Below, one piece after another: positions 18,554 to 29,200 of a DNA stretch of 64,000 nt. The stretch lies in NCBI GenBank assembly GCA_965275915.1, contig CBDHYI010000005.1, forward strand, positions 496,001-560,000, read 5' to 3'. The notes beneath the pieces were generated by a model. It saw only the letters and a program-made list of their open reading frames with translations, was not told where the DNA came from and ran no database searches. Within the stretch, counting starts at the first letter, position 1. Each line of letters opens with the position of its first letter. A program made the translations under genes and the position numbers. The stretch comes from JBDWFY01 sp965275915 (lineage in GTDB: Bacteria > Pseudomonadota > Alphaproteobacteria > Rhizobiales > Stappiaceae).

Positions 18554-19537
18554 CTAATGCCCCAACTTGGCCATTCGGGCCGCTTTCAGATCCGCGAAGT
18601 CTTCGCCCGCATGATGGGATGAGCGGGTCAACGGACTTGCGGAGACTTTCAGAAAGCCCTTGGCATAGGCGATGGTTTCGTAAGCCTTGAATTCATCCGG
18701 CGTGACGAAACTGATGACCGGATGGTGCTTTTTTGTCGGCTGCAGATACTGACCGATCGTCAGAAAATCGACATCCGCGGACCGCAGATCGTCCATCAAT
18801 TGCAGCACCTCGTTTCGCTTTTCGCCAAGACCGACCATGATCCCGGACTTGGTGAACATGGACGGGTCCTGTTCTTTGACCTGCTGCAGGAGGCGAATGG
18901 AGTGAAAGTAACGCGCTCCGGGGCGCACAGTCAGATAGTTTGACGGCACAGTTTCAAGGTTGTGGTTGAACACGTCCGGTTTCGCCGTGACGACGATGTC
19001 AAGTGCACCCTTCTTTCGCAGAAAGTCAGGCGTCAGAACTTCAATCGTGGTTCGGGGGCTTTTTTCACGGATCGCGCCGATCACATCGGCAAAATGCTGA
19101 GCGCCGCCATCAGCCAGATCGTCCCTGTCGACGGATGTTATCACGACATGCTCAAGTTCCATTGCAGCAACGGCCTTGGCAACGCCGTCCGGCTCGTTCG
19201 GGTCCACAGGACCGGGCATGCCGGTGCGCACATTACAGAAAGCACACGCGCGTGTGCACGTATCGCCCAGGATCATGAAACTGGCATGTTTCTTTGACCA
19301 GCACTCACCTATATTGGGACATCCGGCTTCTTCGCAAACCGTTACAAGATTGTTCTGCCGAACAACTCCATGGGTTTCTTTGAAAACAGGTGAGGTCGGG
19401 GCCTTGACGCGTATCCAGGCCGGTTTTCTCTGGACGGGATTGTCCGGGCGATGCGCCTTTTCCGGATGACGGGCGCGGGCCTTCTCGTTCGCACTTTCGG
19501 TGCGTGGACGGTTCAAGGTATCGACGATTGTAACCAT
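18554..19537 (-). CDS. lipA: Lipoyl synthase LipA
   Basis: A 327-residue radical-SAM enzyme that inserts two sulfurs into the octanoyl chain on lipoyl domains. The auxiliary cluster cysteines are in CEEAGCPNIGEC and the radical SAM cysteines in CTRACAFCNV. The C-terminal RSSHHAGE supplies the conserved Ser ligand of the auxiliary cluster. It acts on the lipoyl domains of PdhB and PdhC encoded a few kb away on the same strand, which explains the linkage. The start at 19537 gives the normal N-terminal extension. Confidence 0.97.
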   Translation of the reverse strand: MVTIVDTLNRPRTESANEKARARHPEKAHRPDNPVQRKPAWIRVKAPTSPVFKETHGVVRQNNLVTVCEEAGCPNIGECWSKKHASFMILGDTCTRACAFCNVRTGMPGPVDPNEPDGVAKAVAAMELEHVVITSVDRDDLADGGAQHFADVIGAIREKSPRTTIEVLTPDFLRKKGALDIVVTAKPDVFNHNLETVPSNYLTVRPGARYFHSIRLLQQVKEQDPSMFTKSGIMVGLGEKRNEVLQLMDDLRSADVDFLTIGQYLQPTKKHHPVISFVTPDEFKAYETIAYAKGFLKVSASPLTRSSHHAGEDFADLKAARMAKLGH

Positions 19538-19617
19538 GCCAGTTAAGTGTCTTCCTCACGCGGTTTCGTCAAGGCCCGGATCGACATGGCCGTTCAGACA
19601 AATCTGCAGGGCTTCGC

Positions 19618-19857
19618 TCACCGTCGGACTTTCTGCCAGACAAAGAGAAACAATATCGCCCCGAGCGTTGCTATGACCAGTTGGTCGATTATGCCGCCGG
19701 TCACGTTCAAATTCAGTAAATTGGCGAGGTAACCGCCGACAAGCGAGCCGATAAGACCGACAACAAGATTGACGATCAGACCGCCCTTCGCATTCAGGAC
19801 GCGGCTGGCGATCGCACCGGCAATGATCCCGATGACTACCCAGATGATGAGACCCAT
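19618..19857 (-). CDS. GlsB/YeaQ/YmgE-type small membrane stress protein (copy 1)
   Basis: A 79-residue, Gly-rich integral membrane protein of the transglycosylase-associated (GlsB/YeaQ/YmgE) family with three hydrophobic segments: GLIIWVVIGIIAGAIASRVL, a Gly-rich LIVNLVVGLIGSLVGGYLANLL, and LVIATLGAILFLFVW. The true start is the ATG at 19857 with GGCGATC-type leader bases; 16 codons upstream are open but have no family sequence. Together with the adjacent paralogue it forms a tandem pair. Members are stress- or envelope-related; the molecular role is not known. Confidence 0.85.
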   Translation of the reverse strand: MGLIIWVVIGIIAGAIASRVLNAKGGLIVNLVVGLIGSLVGGYLANLLNLNVTGGIIDQLVIATLGAILFLFVWQKVRR

Positions 19858-19885
19858 GAGATCGCCTTTCTTTTTGCTTGGATGT

Positions 19886-20134
19886 TCAGGCCAGCACGCG
19901 GGCAATCAGCACGACAACAATGGCGCCGATGGTCGCGATAACGATCTGATCGACAAACTCATTGCCAAGGTTCAGCCGTATCCCGAACTGCGCGGCCAGA
20001 AAACCGCCCACGAAAGAGCCGATCAGGCCGGTCAGCAGATAGCGGATGAGACCGCCCCCGCCAACGATGAAGCTTGCCAGCCAACCGGCGACAATGCCGA
20101 TCACGATCCAGATTGCAATATTTCCGGCGCTCAT
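19886..20134 (-). CDS. GlsB/YeaQ/YmgE-type small membrane stress protein (copy 2)
   Basis: An 82-residue paralogue of the next downstream gene, with the same three-segment pattern: IAIWIVIGIVAGWLASFIVGGGG, YLLTGLIGSFVGGFLAAQFG and VIATIGAIVVVLIARV. The two are separated by only 28 bp and are surely a duplication. This copy keeps the long Gly loop GGGGLIRYLL, whereas copy 1 has NAKGGLIVNL. It lies between lpdA and lipA. Confidence 0.87.
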   Translation of the reverse strand: MSAGNIAIWIVIGIVAGWLASFIVGGGGLIRYLLTGLIGSFVGGFLAAQFGIRLNLGNEFVDQIVIATIGAIVVVLIARVLA

Positions 20135-20216
20135 AATTTCCGTTCCCTAAATTGCACAATCAACTTCCGGCGGAAATGGACAAACGCAGGCACAACCGTC
20201 CATCCGATTAACGCAA

Positions 20217-21635
20217 TCAGATATTCAGCACTCTGTCGTAGGCGTCAAGCACACTTTCCTTCATCATCTCAGACAGTGTCGGATGCGGGAAGACCGTATG
20301 CATCAGATCCTCTTCGGTGGTTTCAAGGGTCATAGCAACGACAAAGCCCTGAATCAGTTCGGTCACTTCCGCACCGACCATGTGGGCGCCCAGCAATTGA
20401 CCGGTCTTTTTGTCAAATACCGTTTTGACCAGGCCGTCGGGTTCCCCGAGCGCAATTGCCTTGCCATTGCCCATGAAGGGGAAACGACCCACACGGATTT
20501 CGTGGCCTGCTTCTTTTGCCTTGGCTTCGGTCAGCCCAACGGAGGCGACCTGCGGATGACAGTAGGTGCAGCCCGGTATCTTGAGCTTGTCCATCGGATG
20601 CACGTCAAGACCGGCGATTTTTTCGATACAGATGACACCTTCATGCTCCGCCTTGTGCGCCAGCATCGGTGGACCGGCAACATCGCCGATCGCGTAAAGA
20701 CCGGCAACATTGGTGCGTCCGAACCCGTCTATAACGATGCATCCACGATCGGTTTTGACGCCGAGCTTTTCAAGACCGAACCCTTCGATGTTACCCTGAA
20801 CACCAACCGCTGAAATAACTCGGTCAACCGTCATCGTCTCGGTCTTGCCGTCCTTGAGTTCAACCGAGACGGCCACATTGTTCTTGCCCTTCTTGACGGA
20901 CGCAACTTTCGCTTCCGTCAGAATTTTCATGCCCTGCTTTTCCATCTGTTTGCGGGCAAGCCCTGAGATTTCCTTGTCCTCGACCGGCATGATGGTCGGC
21001 ATGACCTCAACGACTGTCACATCGACACCCATGGTCTTGTAAAAGGAAGCGAATTCAATACCGATGGCGCCGGAACCGATAACCAGCATCGACTTTGGCA
21101 TTTCAGGCGGCACCATCGCTTCAAAATATGTCCAGATCAGCTTGCCGTCCGGCTCAATGCCCGGCAGAGCCCGCGGCCTTGCGCCCGTGGCAATGATAAT
21201 ATGCTTGGCGGAATAATCTCCCGCCCCTTTTGAGCCCTTGGGCGCATTGTCCGTCGCCTTGACCGAGACCTTGCCGCCTCCATTCAGAGAGGCTTCACCC
21301 CAAATGACATCGATCTTGTTCTTCTTCATCAGAAAACCGACGCCGGTATTGAGCTGCGAGGACACGCCCCGGGACCGCTTGACAACCGCCGCAGCGTCAA
21401 AACCGACTTTTTCAGCGCTCAGACCATAGTCTTTGGCGTGCTGCATATAGTGGTAGATCTCAGCGGACCGCAGCAATGCCTTGGTCGGAATACAGCCCCA
21501 GTTCAGGCAGATACCGCCCAGGTGCTGCTTTTCGACAATCGCGGTCTTAAATCCAAGCTGAGAGGCACGGATTGCCGTTACATAGCCGCCAGGGCCTGAG
21601 CCAATGACAATGACATCGTAATTCGTATCGGCCAT
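20217..21635 (-). CDS. lpdA: Dihydrolipoyl dehydrogenase (E3)
   Basis: A 472-residue FAD flavoprotein that reoxidises dihydrolipoamide on the E2/E1-beta lipoyl domains and passes electrons to NAD+. The FAD site is IGSGPGGYV, the redox-active disulfide is C43-LNWG-C48, the NAD site GSGAIGIEFASFY and the second FAD motif GLYAIGDVAGPPMLAHKAEHEG. The C-terminal active-site His-Glu pair lies in HPTLSEMMKE. As the last gene of the pdhA-pdhB-pdhC-lpdA row it probably serves pyruvate dehydrogenase. There is a 162-bp gap after pdhC. Confidence 0.96.
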   Translation of the reverse strand: MADTNYDVIVIGSGPGGYVTAIRASQLGFKTAIVEKQHLGGICLNWGCIPTKALLRSAEIYHYMQHAKDYGLSAEKVGFDAAAVVKRSRGVSSQLNTGVGFLMKKNKIDVIWGEASLNGGGKVSVKATDNAPKGSKGAGDYSAKHIIIATGARPRALPGIEPDGKLIWTYFEAMVPPEMPKSMLVIGSGAIGIEFASFYKTMGVDVTVVEVMPTIMPVEDKEISGLARKQMEKQGMKILTEAKVASVKKGKNNVAVSVELKDGKTETMTVDRVISAVGVQGNIEGFGLEKLGVKTDRGCIVIDGFGRTNVAGLYAIGDVAGPPMLAHKAEHEGVICIEKIAGLDVHPMDKLKIPGCTYCHPQVASVGLTEAKAKEAGHEIRVGRFPFMGNGKAIALGEPDGLVKTVFDKKTGQLLGAHMVGAEVTELIQGFVVAMTLETTEEDLMHTVFPHPTLSEMMKESVLDAYDRVLNI

Positions 21636-21797
21636 GGTTCATTCCTCGGATATTTATGTTCGATTAAAGGACAAAATCGGCTGAAACCGTGTCCCGCTCA
21701 AGACAGAGAAAAGGCCTGCAGCGAACATGGCGGGCAGGACCGGGGACAATTTGTGCAGTGTCCCAAAATCGATCCTCCCTGTTTGTTGCATCATCAA

Positions 21798-23099
21798 TCA
21801 GACCAGCATGCTCATCGGATTTTCGATATAGCCTTTAAAGGCCTGCAGCAGCTGCGCGCCCAAGGCACCGTCCACCGCACGGTGATCGGTCGAAAGCGTC
21901 ACGGTCATAACCGTTCCGACAGCAATCTCGCCATTCTTTACGACAGGCTGCTGAATGCCGGCGCCCACCGCCAGGATGGTTGCGTGCGGCGGGTTGATCA
22001 CAGCGGAAAAGTCCTTGACCCCGAACATGCCCAGATTGGACACAGCCGTCGTTCCGCCCTGATATTCCTGCGGCATCAGTTTGCGCTCGCGCGCCCGCTT
22101 CGCCAGATCCTTCATTTCACCGGAAATGACGGACAGCGTCTTTTCTTCGGCTTTCCGGATGATGGGGGTGATAAGACCGCCATCGATCGATACCGCAACG
22201 CCGACATCGGCGTGTTTGTGCATCACCATCCCGGCATCGGTCCAGGAGGCATTGGCATCCGGCACGGCCTTAAGGGCCAGAGCATGCGCTTTGATAACCA
22301 TGTCATTGACGGACAGCTTATAGGCGGGCTTGCCGTCCTGGTCCGTCGGGGCACCGTCATTCAGCTGTTTCCGCAAGGACAGCAGTGCATCAAGATCGCA
22401 ATCCACCGAAAGGTAGAAGTGCGGCACCTGTTGTTTTGACTCCGTCAGCCGCTTGGCAATTGTCTTGCGCATATTGTCATGCGGCACGAGATCGTAGCTG
22501 CCTTCTTCGAACAGCTTGAGAACCGCATCGCTCGAGACCGGTGCCGGTGCCGCCGCAGACGGTGCTGTAGCGGCCTTGCCGGTACCGGCGGCAAGCGCGG
22601 CTTCGATATCCCGCTTCACGACCCGCCCATGCGGACCTGTTCCGGCAATCTGTGCAAGATCGAGCCCGTTGATGCCTGCAAGCCGGCGCGCCAGCGGTGA
22701 GGCAAATATGCGGGGACCGCCGGCGGACGGCGCCGGAGCCGCCGAGGCAGCGGGTGCAGGGGCTGCAGCTTCAACCGCAGGAGCCGGAGCAGGCGCGGCG
22801 GCCGCAGGGGCCGGTGCTGCACTGGCCGGCGCCGCCGATATGGCGCTTGCATCCTCGCCATCTTCCAGCAGGACCGCGATCACTTCATTGACCTTGACGC
22901 CCTCGGCGCCCTCGTCGATCAGGATCTTGCCGACCGTCCCCTCATCGACGGCCTCCACTTCCATCGTCGCTTTGTCGGTTTCAATTTCGGCGATCACGTC
23001 TCCGGAGGAAACGCTGTCGCCCTCCTTGACGAGCCATTTTGCCAGATTGCCCTCTTCCATTGTCGGAGAGAGTGCCGGCATGAGAATATTGATAGGCAT
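21798..23099 (-). CDS. pdhC: Pyruvate dehydrogenase E2 (dihydrolipoamide acetyltransferase)
   Basis: A 433-residue E2 core protein. The lipoyl domain occupies residues 1-80, with the lipoyl Lys in ETDKATMEVEA. A long Ala/Pro linker follows (about 85-130), then the peripheral-subunit-binding domain (FASPLARRLAGINGLDL). The catalytic domain from about 205 ends in the acetyltransferase motif DHRAVDGALGAQLL. It carries acetyl groups from E1 to CoA. The lipoyl domain is nearly identical to that at the start of PdhB, pointing to a duplication. The ATG at 23099 begins MPINILMPALSPTMEEG. It is 20 bp downstream of pdhB. Confidence 0.96.
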   Translation of the reverse strand: MPINILMPALSPTMEEGNLAKWLVKEGDSVSSGDVIAEIETDKATMEVEAVDEGTVGKILIDEGAEGVKVNEVIAVLLEDGEDASAISAAPASAAPAPAAAAPAPAPAVEAAAPAPAASAAPAPSAGGPRIFASPLARRLAGINGLDLAQIAGTGPHGRVVKRDIEAALAAGTGKAATAPSAAAPAPVSSDAVLKLFEEGSYDLVPHDNMRKTIAKRLTESKQQVPHFYLSVDCDLDALLSLRKQLNDGAPTDQDGKPAYKLSVNDMVIKAHALALKAVPDANASWTDAGMVMHKHADVGVAVSIDGGLITPIIRKAEEKTLSVISGEMKDLAKRARERKLMPQEYQGGTTAVSNLGMFGVKDFSAVINPPHATILAVGAGIQQPVVKNGEIAVGTVMTVTLSTDHRAVDGALGAQLLQAFKGYIENPMSMLV

Positions 23100-23119
23100 T
23101 GCTGGGTCCTCTCAGGCAA

Positions 23120-24493
23120 TCAGGCGTAGGTGACCGCTTTCACGGCATCAATCACTTCGGCGACGTTCGGCAAGGCCAGTTTCTCAAGATTGGCCGCATA
23201 GGGCATCGGAACATCCTTGCCCGTCACCCGGGCGACCGGCGCATCCAGGTAATCAAAGGCCCTGGACATGACCTGATACGCAATCTCCGAAGAGATTGAA
23301 CAGACAGGCCACCCTTCTTCCACCGTCACGCAACGGCCCGTTTTGACAACGGAGGCGATGACCGTATCGATATCAAGCGGCCTTAGAGAACGCAGATCGA
23401 TGACTTCCGCCGAAATACCCATTCCGGCCAGTTCCTGCGCGGCCTGCAGCGTGTAGGTCATTCCGATGCCGAAGGAAACGAGCGTGACGTCGGAGCCGGC
23501 CTGCACAATCTTCGCCTTGCCGATCGGCAGAACATAGTCATCCAGTTTCGGCACCTCGAACGAATGGCCGTAAAGGATTTCGTTTTCAAGGAAGACAACC
23601 GGATTCGGATCACGGATTGCAGCCTTCAAAAGGCCTTTGGCGTCGGCGGCGGAGTAAGGCTGCACAACGTGCAGACCCGGGATCTGCGAATACCAGGCAG
23701 CATAATCCTGGCTGTGCTGGGCGGCAACGCGGGAGGCGGCACCGTTCGGTCCGCGGAAAACGATGGAGCACCCCATCTGTCCGCCCGACATGTAAAGCGT
23801 CTTGGCCGCAGAGTTGATGATCTGGTCTATCGCCTGCATGGCGAAATTGAAGGTCATGAACTCGACAATCGGCTTGAGGCCCGACAGTGCGGCGCCAACA
23901 CCCACGCCTGTGAAACCGTGCTCGGTGATGGGCGTATCGACGACGCGCCGGTCGCCGAATTCGTCAAGCAGCCCTTGCGTGATTTTATAAGCACCCTGGT
24001 ACTCGGCAACTTCCTCGCCCATAACGAAGACGTCTTCATCCCGGCGCATTTCCTCGGCCATGGCATCGCGAAGCGCTTCACGAACCGTCAGTGTGACCAT
24101 TTCGGTACCGGCGGGTATGTCGGGGTCGGCATGCGGTTCGGGCGCTGCGGGTGCTGCCGCAACCGGTTCAGCAGCCGGAGCAGGTGCCGCATCTGCGGCG
24201 GGCGCAGCCGGCGCGGCGGCCGGAGCCGCATCGATTGCACCGGCATCTTCGCCGTCTTCCAGAAGGACCGCAATGCGGGTGTTCACCGCTACGCCTTCGG
24301 TTCCTTCGGTAACGAGAATTTTGCCGAGCACACCCTCATCCACGGCTTCCACTTCCATAGTCGCCTTGTCGGTTTCAATTTCAGCGATCACATCCCCCGC
24401 AGAAACAGTATCACCTTCTTTGACGAGCCACTTGGCGAGATTGCCCTCTTCCATCGTCGGAGAGAGAGCCGGCATCAGAATATCAACAGGCAT
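23120..24493 (-). CDS. pdhB: Pyruvate dehydrogenase E1 beta with N-terminal lipoyl domain
   Basis: A 457-residue E1-beta subunit with an unusual extra domain. Residues 1-80 are a lipoyl domain with the lipoyl Lys in ETDKATMEVEA. An Ala/Pro linker follows (about 88-130), and the transketolase-like E1-beta domain starts near VTLTVREALRDAMAEEM. TPP-binding and interface motifs are GVGVGAALSGLKPIVEFM and the C-terminal VEEGWPVCSISSEIA. Lipoylated E1-beta is known from alphaproteobacteria. The start is the ATG at 24493, preceded by GGAGAGG; the frame is open 14 codons further but without family sequence. It follows pdhA by 20 bp. Confidence 0.96.
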   Translation of the reverse strand: MPVDILMPALSPTMEEGNLAKWLVKEGDTVSAGDVIAEIETDKATMEVEAVDEGVLGKILVTEGTEGVAVNTRIAVLLEDGEDAGAIDAAPAAAPAAPAADAAPAPAAEPVAAAPAAPEPHADPDIPAGTEMVTLTVREALRDAMAEEMRRDEDVFVMGEEVAEYQGAYKITQGLLDEFGDRRVVDTPITEHGFTGVGVGAALSGLKPIVEFMTFNFAMQAIDQIINSAAKTLYMSGGQMGCSIVFRGPNGAASRVAAQHSQDYAAWYSQIPGLHVVQPYSAADAKGLLKAAIRDPNPVVFLENEILYGHSFEVPKLDDYVLPIGKAKIVQAGSDVTLVSFGIGMTYTLQAAQELAGMGISAEVIDLRSLRPLDIDTVIASVVKTGRCVTVEEGWPVCSISSEIAYQVMSRAFDYLDAPVARVTGKDVPMPYAANLEKLALPNVAEVIDAVKAVTYA

Positions 24494-24513
24494 TGTTCGT
24501 TTTCCTCTCCAAC

Positions 24514-25557
24514 TCAGCGAACGACATCGGTCCACAGCTCTTCGGGAGCCGGTTCCGGGTCAGTTTGTGCAAATTCGGCCGCATCCGCGACGATCGCGCG
24601 GACGTCCTTGTCGATCGCTTTCAGATCGTCTTCACTGGCCCACTTCTTATCCAGGAGACGAGCCCGCACCTGCTCGATCGGATCATGTTCCGTCCGCATT
24701 TTCTGCACTTCGTCTTTCGAGCGATACTTTGCAGGGTCGGACATGGAGTGACCGCGATAACGGTACGTGATCATTTCAAGGATGTAAGGGCCGTTGCCGT
24801 CCCGAGCATGGGCGAGCGCCTTTTCGCCGGCCGCCATAACAGCCCGGACATCCATTCCGTCCACCTGTTCGCCCGGAATGCCCATCGATGAACCGCGCTG
24901 GGAGAGGTTGGTTGTCGCCGAAGCCCGCTCCACGCTGGTGCCCATGCCATACTTGTTGTTTTCAATGACATACACCACCGGCAGATCCCAGAGTTCAGCC
25001 ATATTGAAACTCTCATAGACCTGGCCCTGGTTGGAGGCGCCGTCTCCGAAGTAGGTTACGGAGACCGTACCGTCCTTGCGGTAACGGTTCGCGAAGGCAA
25101 GTCCGGTCCCCAGAGAAACCTGCGCTCCGACGATGCCGTTGCCGCCGTAGAAGTTTTCCTCCTTGGAGAACATATGCATGGACCCACCCTTGCCGCGGGA
25201 ATATCCGTTCCGTCGGCCGGTCAGTTCCGCCATCACGCCGCGCGCCTCCATGCCGACTGAAAGCATATGGCCGTGATCCCGATATCCGGTGATCACCTGG
25301 TCGCCGGGCTTCATTGCCATCTGCATACCGACAACAACCGCTTCCTGGCCGATATAAAGGTGACAAAACCCGCCGATAAGGCCCATGCCGTACAGCTGGC
25401 CGGTCTTCTCTTCGAAACGCCGGATCAACAGCATTTCCCTGTAGGCGTCAAGTTCCTGTTCTTTGGTGAAATCTGCCGGAGCAGTTGCTGCGGTGCTGCT
25501 TTTTCGGGAAGCGCCTTTCGAACGCGCTCCCGACCTGGTGGACTTGGTAGCTGCCAT
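24514..25557 (-). CDS. pdhA: Pyruvate dehydrogenase E1 alpha
   Basis: A 347-residue thiamine-diphosphate-dependent E1-alpha subunit, which decarboxylates pyruvate together with PdhB. It shows RRFEEKTGQLYGMGLIGGFCHLYIGQEA, the phosphorylation-loop region GRRNGYSRGKGGSMHMF, and the TPP motif GDGASNQGQVYESFNMA ending in ENNKYGMGTS. A basic Ser/Ala-rich N-terminal tail of about 30 residues precedes the core. It is the first gene of the pdh operon. The 180 bp upstream (25558-25737) are strongly AT-rich and are the likely promoter region. Confidence 0.97.
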   Translation of the reverse strand: MAATKSTRSGARSKGASRKSSTAATAPADFTKEQELDAYREMLLIRRFEEKTGQLYGMGLIGGFCHLYIGQEAVVVGMQMAMKPGDQVITGYRDHGHMLSVGMEARGVMAELTGRRNGYSRGKGGSMHMFSKEENFYGGNGIVGAQVSLGTGLAFANRYRKDGTVSVTYFGDGASNQGQVYESFNMAELWDLPVVYVIENNKYGMGTSVERASATTNLSQRGSSMGIPGEQVDGMDVRAVMAAGEKALAHARDGNGPYILEMITYRYRGHSMSDPAKYRSKDEVQKMRTEHDPIEQVRARLLDKKWASEDDLKAIDKDVRAIVADAAEFAQTDPEPAPEELWTDVVR

Positions 25558-25737
25558 AACCCTCGTCTTTTTTACTGTGGCGTTTCCTCACAAGAATGTA
25601 GCGGAAAGTAACTCACGTCGGCTGTCAATCCAATATCATTGACTCCTGTCTAATTGGGATTTTAACTTACTGAAAAATTTGAAGTTATTATAATAAACTG
25701 AAAATAAGTTAATTATTAAAGATAAACTTTAAATCAG

Positions 25738-26085
25738 TTAATCATAGTACGAGATGGTGCGACGCAAAATGGCAACTTCATTCGGATGCAGGAGATTGAG
25801 GCTGGCCCGTGCCCTCTCGTCGATCATATCCGGGTCCAGACTCTCCGGACGCAACAGAGTAACACGCTCTTCCAGTTTCATACGCCGAACAACCAGATCG
25901 TCAAGAACAACCTGCAGTTCAGCCGCCTGTCGCTCATAGCGTTCCCGGCCGACCAGACCATATTGGCCGTTGAGGGCATGGAAACCAAAATAGGCCAGAA
26001 TGCCGAGTGTGGCTGTCGGCAAAATCAGTCGTGTCAGAACAGACTTTTTACGATGGCGGGTGGCAACAGATCGGTACAAGGGCAA
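25738..26085 (-). CDS. ftsB: Septum formation initiator FtsB/DivIC family protein
   Basis: A 115-residue bitopic membrane protein. A basic cytoplasmic N-terminus (RHRKK) is followed by one membrane helix (LILPTATLGILAYFGFHAL, about residues 20-38), then a coiled coil rich in Glu, Leu and Arg (about 48-85) and a short C-terminal region LDPDMIDERARASLNLLHPNEVAIL. This is the FtsB/DivIC pattern, a divisome linker working with FtsL and FtsQ. No ATG is available; TTG at 26085 or 26079 is the start. It lies between mfd and pdhA; in many alphaproteobacteria it is found between eno and pdhA. Confidence 0.88.
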   Translation of the reverse strand: MPLYRSVATRHRKKSVLTRLILPTATLGILAYFGFHALNGQYGLVGRERYERQAAELQVVLDDLVVRRMKLEERVTLLRPESLDPDMIDERARASLNLLHPNEVAILRRTISYYD

Positions 26086-26223
26086 GACCTACGCATTACA
26101 AATTCGGCCGGTTGGGACACAATGCGCAAACGATCTTAAAAGAGCGTTTCCGAACAAGGTAAATTTGCCGGTAAGGCCTGTGACGACAGGTGCACCCCGG
26201 GGCTGCGACGCTTCGATCCGTGC

Positions 26224-29200
26224 TTATGCAGCCTTTTGTTCCGCTTCGGATATTTTCACAAGCTTGCTTAAAATCGTCGCGGCACCGGCAAGCCTTTTCT
26301 CAGCGTCGGGCCAGTCCCGCGTCAGGACCACCCTCTGATCGGGCCGGATCTTGCCAAGCACGCCCTGCTCGGTCACATAAGCAACAAGTTCCGGAGGATT
26401 GGCAAATATGTTGTTTCGGAACGCAACAACGATCCCCTTCGGTCCGGCATCGATCTTTTCGACATTCGCCTTGCGGCACAGTCCTTTGATGAAGACGATT
26501 TTCAGGAGATGTTCGACCTCCTCGGGCAACGTTCCAAATCGGTCGATCAACTCCGCACCGAACGCATCGATTTCATCCGCTTCGATCAGGTCGCCAAGTC
26601 GCCGATAGAGCGACAAGCGCACTTGCAGATCCGGAACATAGGCCTCGGGAATGAGAACGGGCGTGCCGATTGAAATCTGCGGGGACCATTGTTCTTCGCT
26701 CTCTCCCGCACCGCCTTCACGCAACTGCGCGACTGCCTCTTCCAGCATCTGCTGATAGAGCTCAAATCCGACTTCCTTGATATGGCCCGATTGCTCCTCT
26801 CCCAGGAGGTTACCCGACCCGCGGATATCCAGGTCGTGACTGGCGAGCTGGAACCCGGCGCCGAGTGTTTCCAGCGATTGCAGCACCTTGAGGCGACGCT
26901 CAGCCGTTGGGGTCAGTGTCTTGTTGGCCGGCACGGTGAAAAGCGCATAGGCGCGTGTCTTCGACCGGCCGACACGGCCGCGGATCTGGTACATTTGAGA
27001 AAGACCGAACATGTCAGCCCGGTGAACGATCAGCGTATTGGCGGTTGGGACATCCAGTCCGGACTCAACAATGGTCGTTGACAGCAGAACATCGTACTGG
27101 CCGTCGTAAAAGGCGTTCATGACATCATCCAACTCACCCGGCGGCATTTGACCGTGCGCCACGGCAACCTTGAGCTCGGGAACCTGTTCCGCCAGAAACT
27201 GCCGGATGTCCGCAATGTCCGCCACCCGAGGACAGACATAGAAAGCCTGTCCACCCCGATAGCGTTCACGCAGCAGCGCTTCACGCACAACAAGCGGATC
27301 GAACGGCGAAATGAAAGTCCTGACCGCAAGACGGTCGACCGGCGGGGTCGCGATCAGCGACAGTTCCCGCACGCCGGTCAAGGCCAGTTGAAGTGTGCGG
27401 GGGATCGGTGTCGCCGTCAGGGTCAGCACATGGACATCATCTTTGAGTTCCTTAAGACGTTCCTTGTGCTTCACGCCGAAATGCTGCTCTTCATCGATAA
27501 TCAGCAGTGCAAGATCCCGGAACTTGATGGATTTACCCAGCAGCGCATGGGTTCCGACCACCACGTCAACCGTTCCATCGGCAAGATCTTTTTTTGTCTG
27601 ACTGAGTTCCCTTGTCGAGACCAGCCTTGATGCGTGCGCAACCTTGATCGGCAGGCCCTTAAAACGCTCGCTGAAGGTTTTGTAATGCTGCCGCGCCAAT
27701 AGAGTGGTCGGAACCACGACGGCAACCTGCCGGCCGGTAATGGCCGTCATGAAGGCGGCACGCAGCGCAACCTCTGTCTTCCCAAATCCCACATCACCGC
27801 AGACCAGCCGGTCCATCGGCTTGCCGTTGGCGAGATCGTCAATAACCGCCTCAATTGTGTTGAGCTGATCTTCGGTCTCTTCATAGGGAAACCGGGCTGC
27901 AAATTCGTCATAAAGACCATCGGGGGGTGCGATGATCGGCGCGGAACGCATCGCCCGGGCCGCCGCGGTTTTGATCAGCGCATCCGCCATATCGCGGATC
28001 CGCTTTTTCATTTTCGACTTGCGGGCCTGCCAGGCGCCACCGCCAAGGCGATCGAGTTGCGCAACCGTTTCTTCGGAGCCGTAGCGCGTCAGAAGCTCGA
28101 TGTTCTCGACCGGCAAATAGAGTTTGTCGCCGCCGTGATACTGGAGTTCCAGGCAGTCATGGGGTGCCCCGGCCGCCTCGATCGTTTTCAACCCGAGAAA
28201 GCGACCGATTCCGTGATCCACATGAACGACCAGGTCCCCTTCGGACAGACTGGACGCCTCGGTCAGGAAATCGGACGCCTTGCGATTCCTGCGACGCTTG
28301 CGAACCAGCCGGTCACCCAGAATGTCCTGCTCGCCGATAACCGCCAGATTGCCGATTTCAAATCCGTGTTCGATACCCAGAAGACCCAGCGCCGTCATCG
28401 TCGCAGGCAGCGCGCGCATCGCAGGATAGGTTTCGACCGGAACCGCGTTTGCAAGTCCGTGATCGGCCAGAACCTGCGCCAGCCGCTCGCGGGCTCCCTC
28501 GCTCCAACAGGCAACAAGGATGCGTTTTTTCTGCTCTCGCAGCTCTGTAAAATGGCGGATGGCCGCATCGAATATATTGACGTCGCCGGCGGCCCGTTCG
28601 GCGGCAAAGTTCCGTCCGGCCTTGCCGCCCAGTTCAATGATATTGCCCTGACCCTCAGGCAGTGAAAACGGAGACAGGCGCGCCGTCGTTCTGTCGGCAA
28701 TCAGTGTCGTCCATTCTTCGCGCTGAAGATAAAGACCTTCCGGCGCAATCGGCTTGTAGGGCACGGAACCGCTGGTCTGACCGATATTCTGTGCCTCGTG
28801 CCTTGCCTGAAAATGATCCTCAATCTGATCGATCCGCTCATTGACGGCATCGCCGGTCAGATGATCGACCACAACCGGTGCGTTCCCGACATAATCGAAG
28901 ATGGTCGCAAGCTGGTCATGGAACAACGGCAGCCAATGCTCCATACCGGCATAGCGGCGCCCGTCGCTGATCGTCTGATAGAGAACATCGTCGCGGTCAG
29001 CAGCGCCGAAACGGGCGACGTAATTGCGGCGAAAGCGCGAAACCGTATCAGCCTCAAGAGCTGTCTCGCTCATCGGCACCAGATCCAGTTGTTTGAGCTG
29101 GCCACTGGTGCGCTGGGTCTCAGGTTCGAAAGTCCGGATGGATTCCAGCGTATCGCCGAAAAAGTCGAGCCGAATCGGTGCATCCGTTCCAGGAGAAAAC

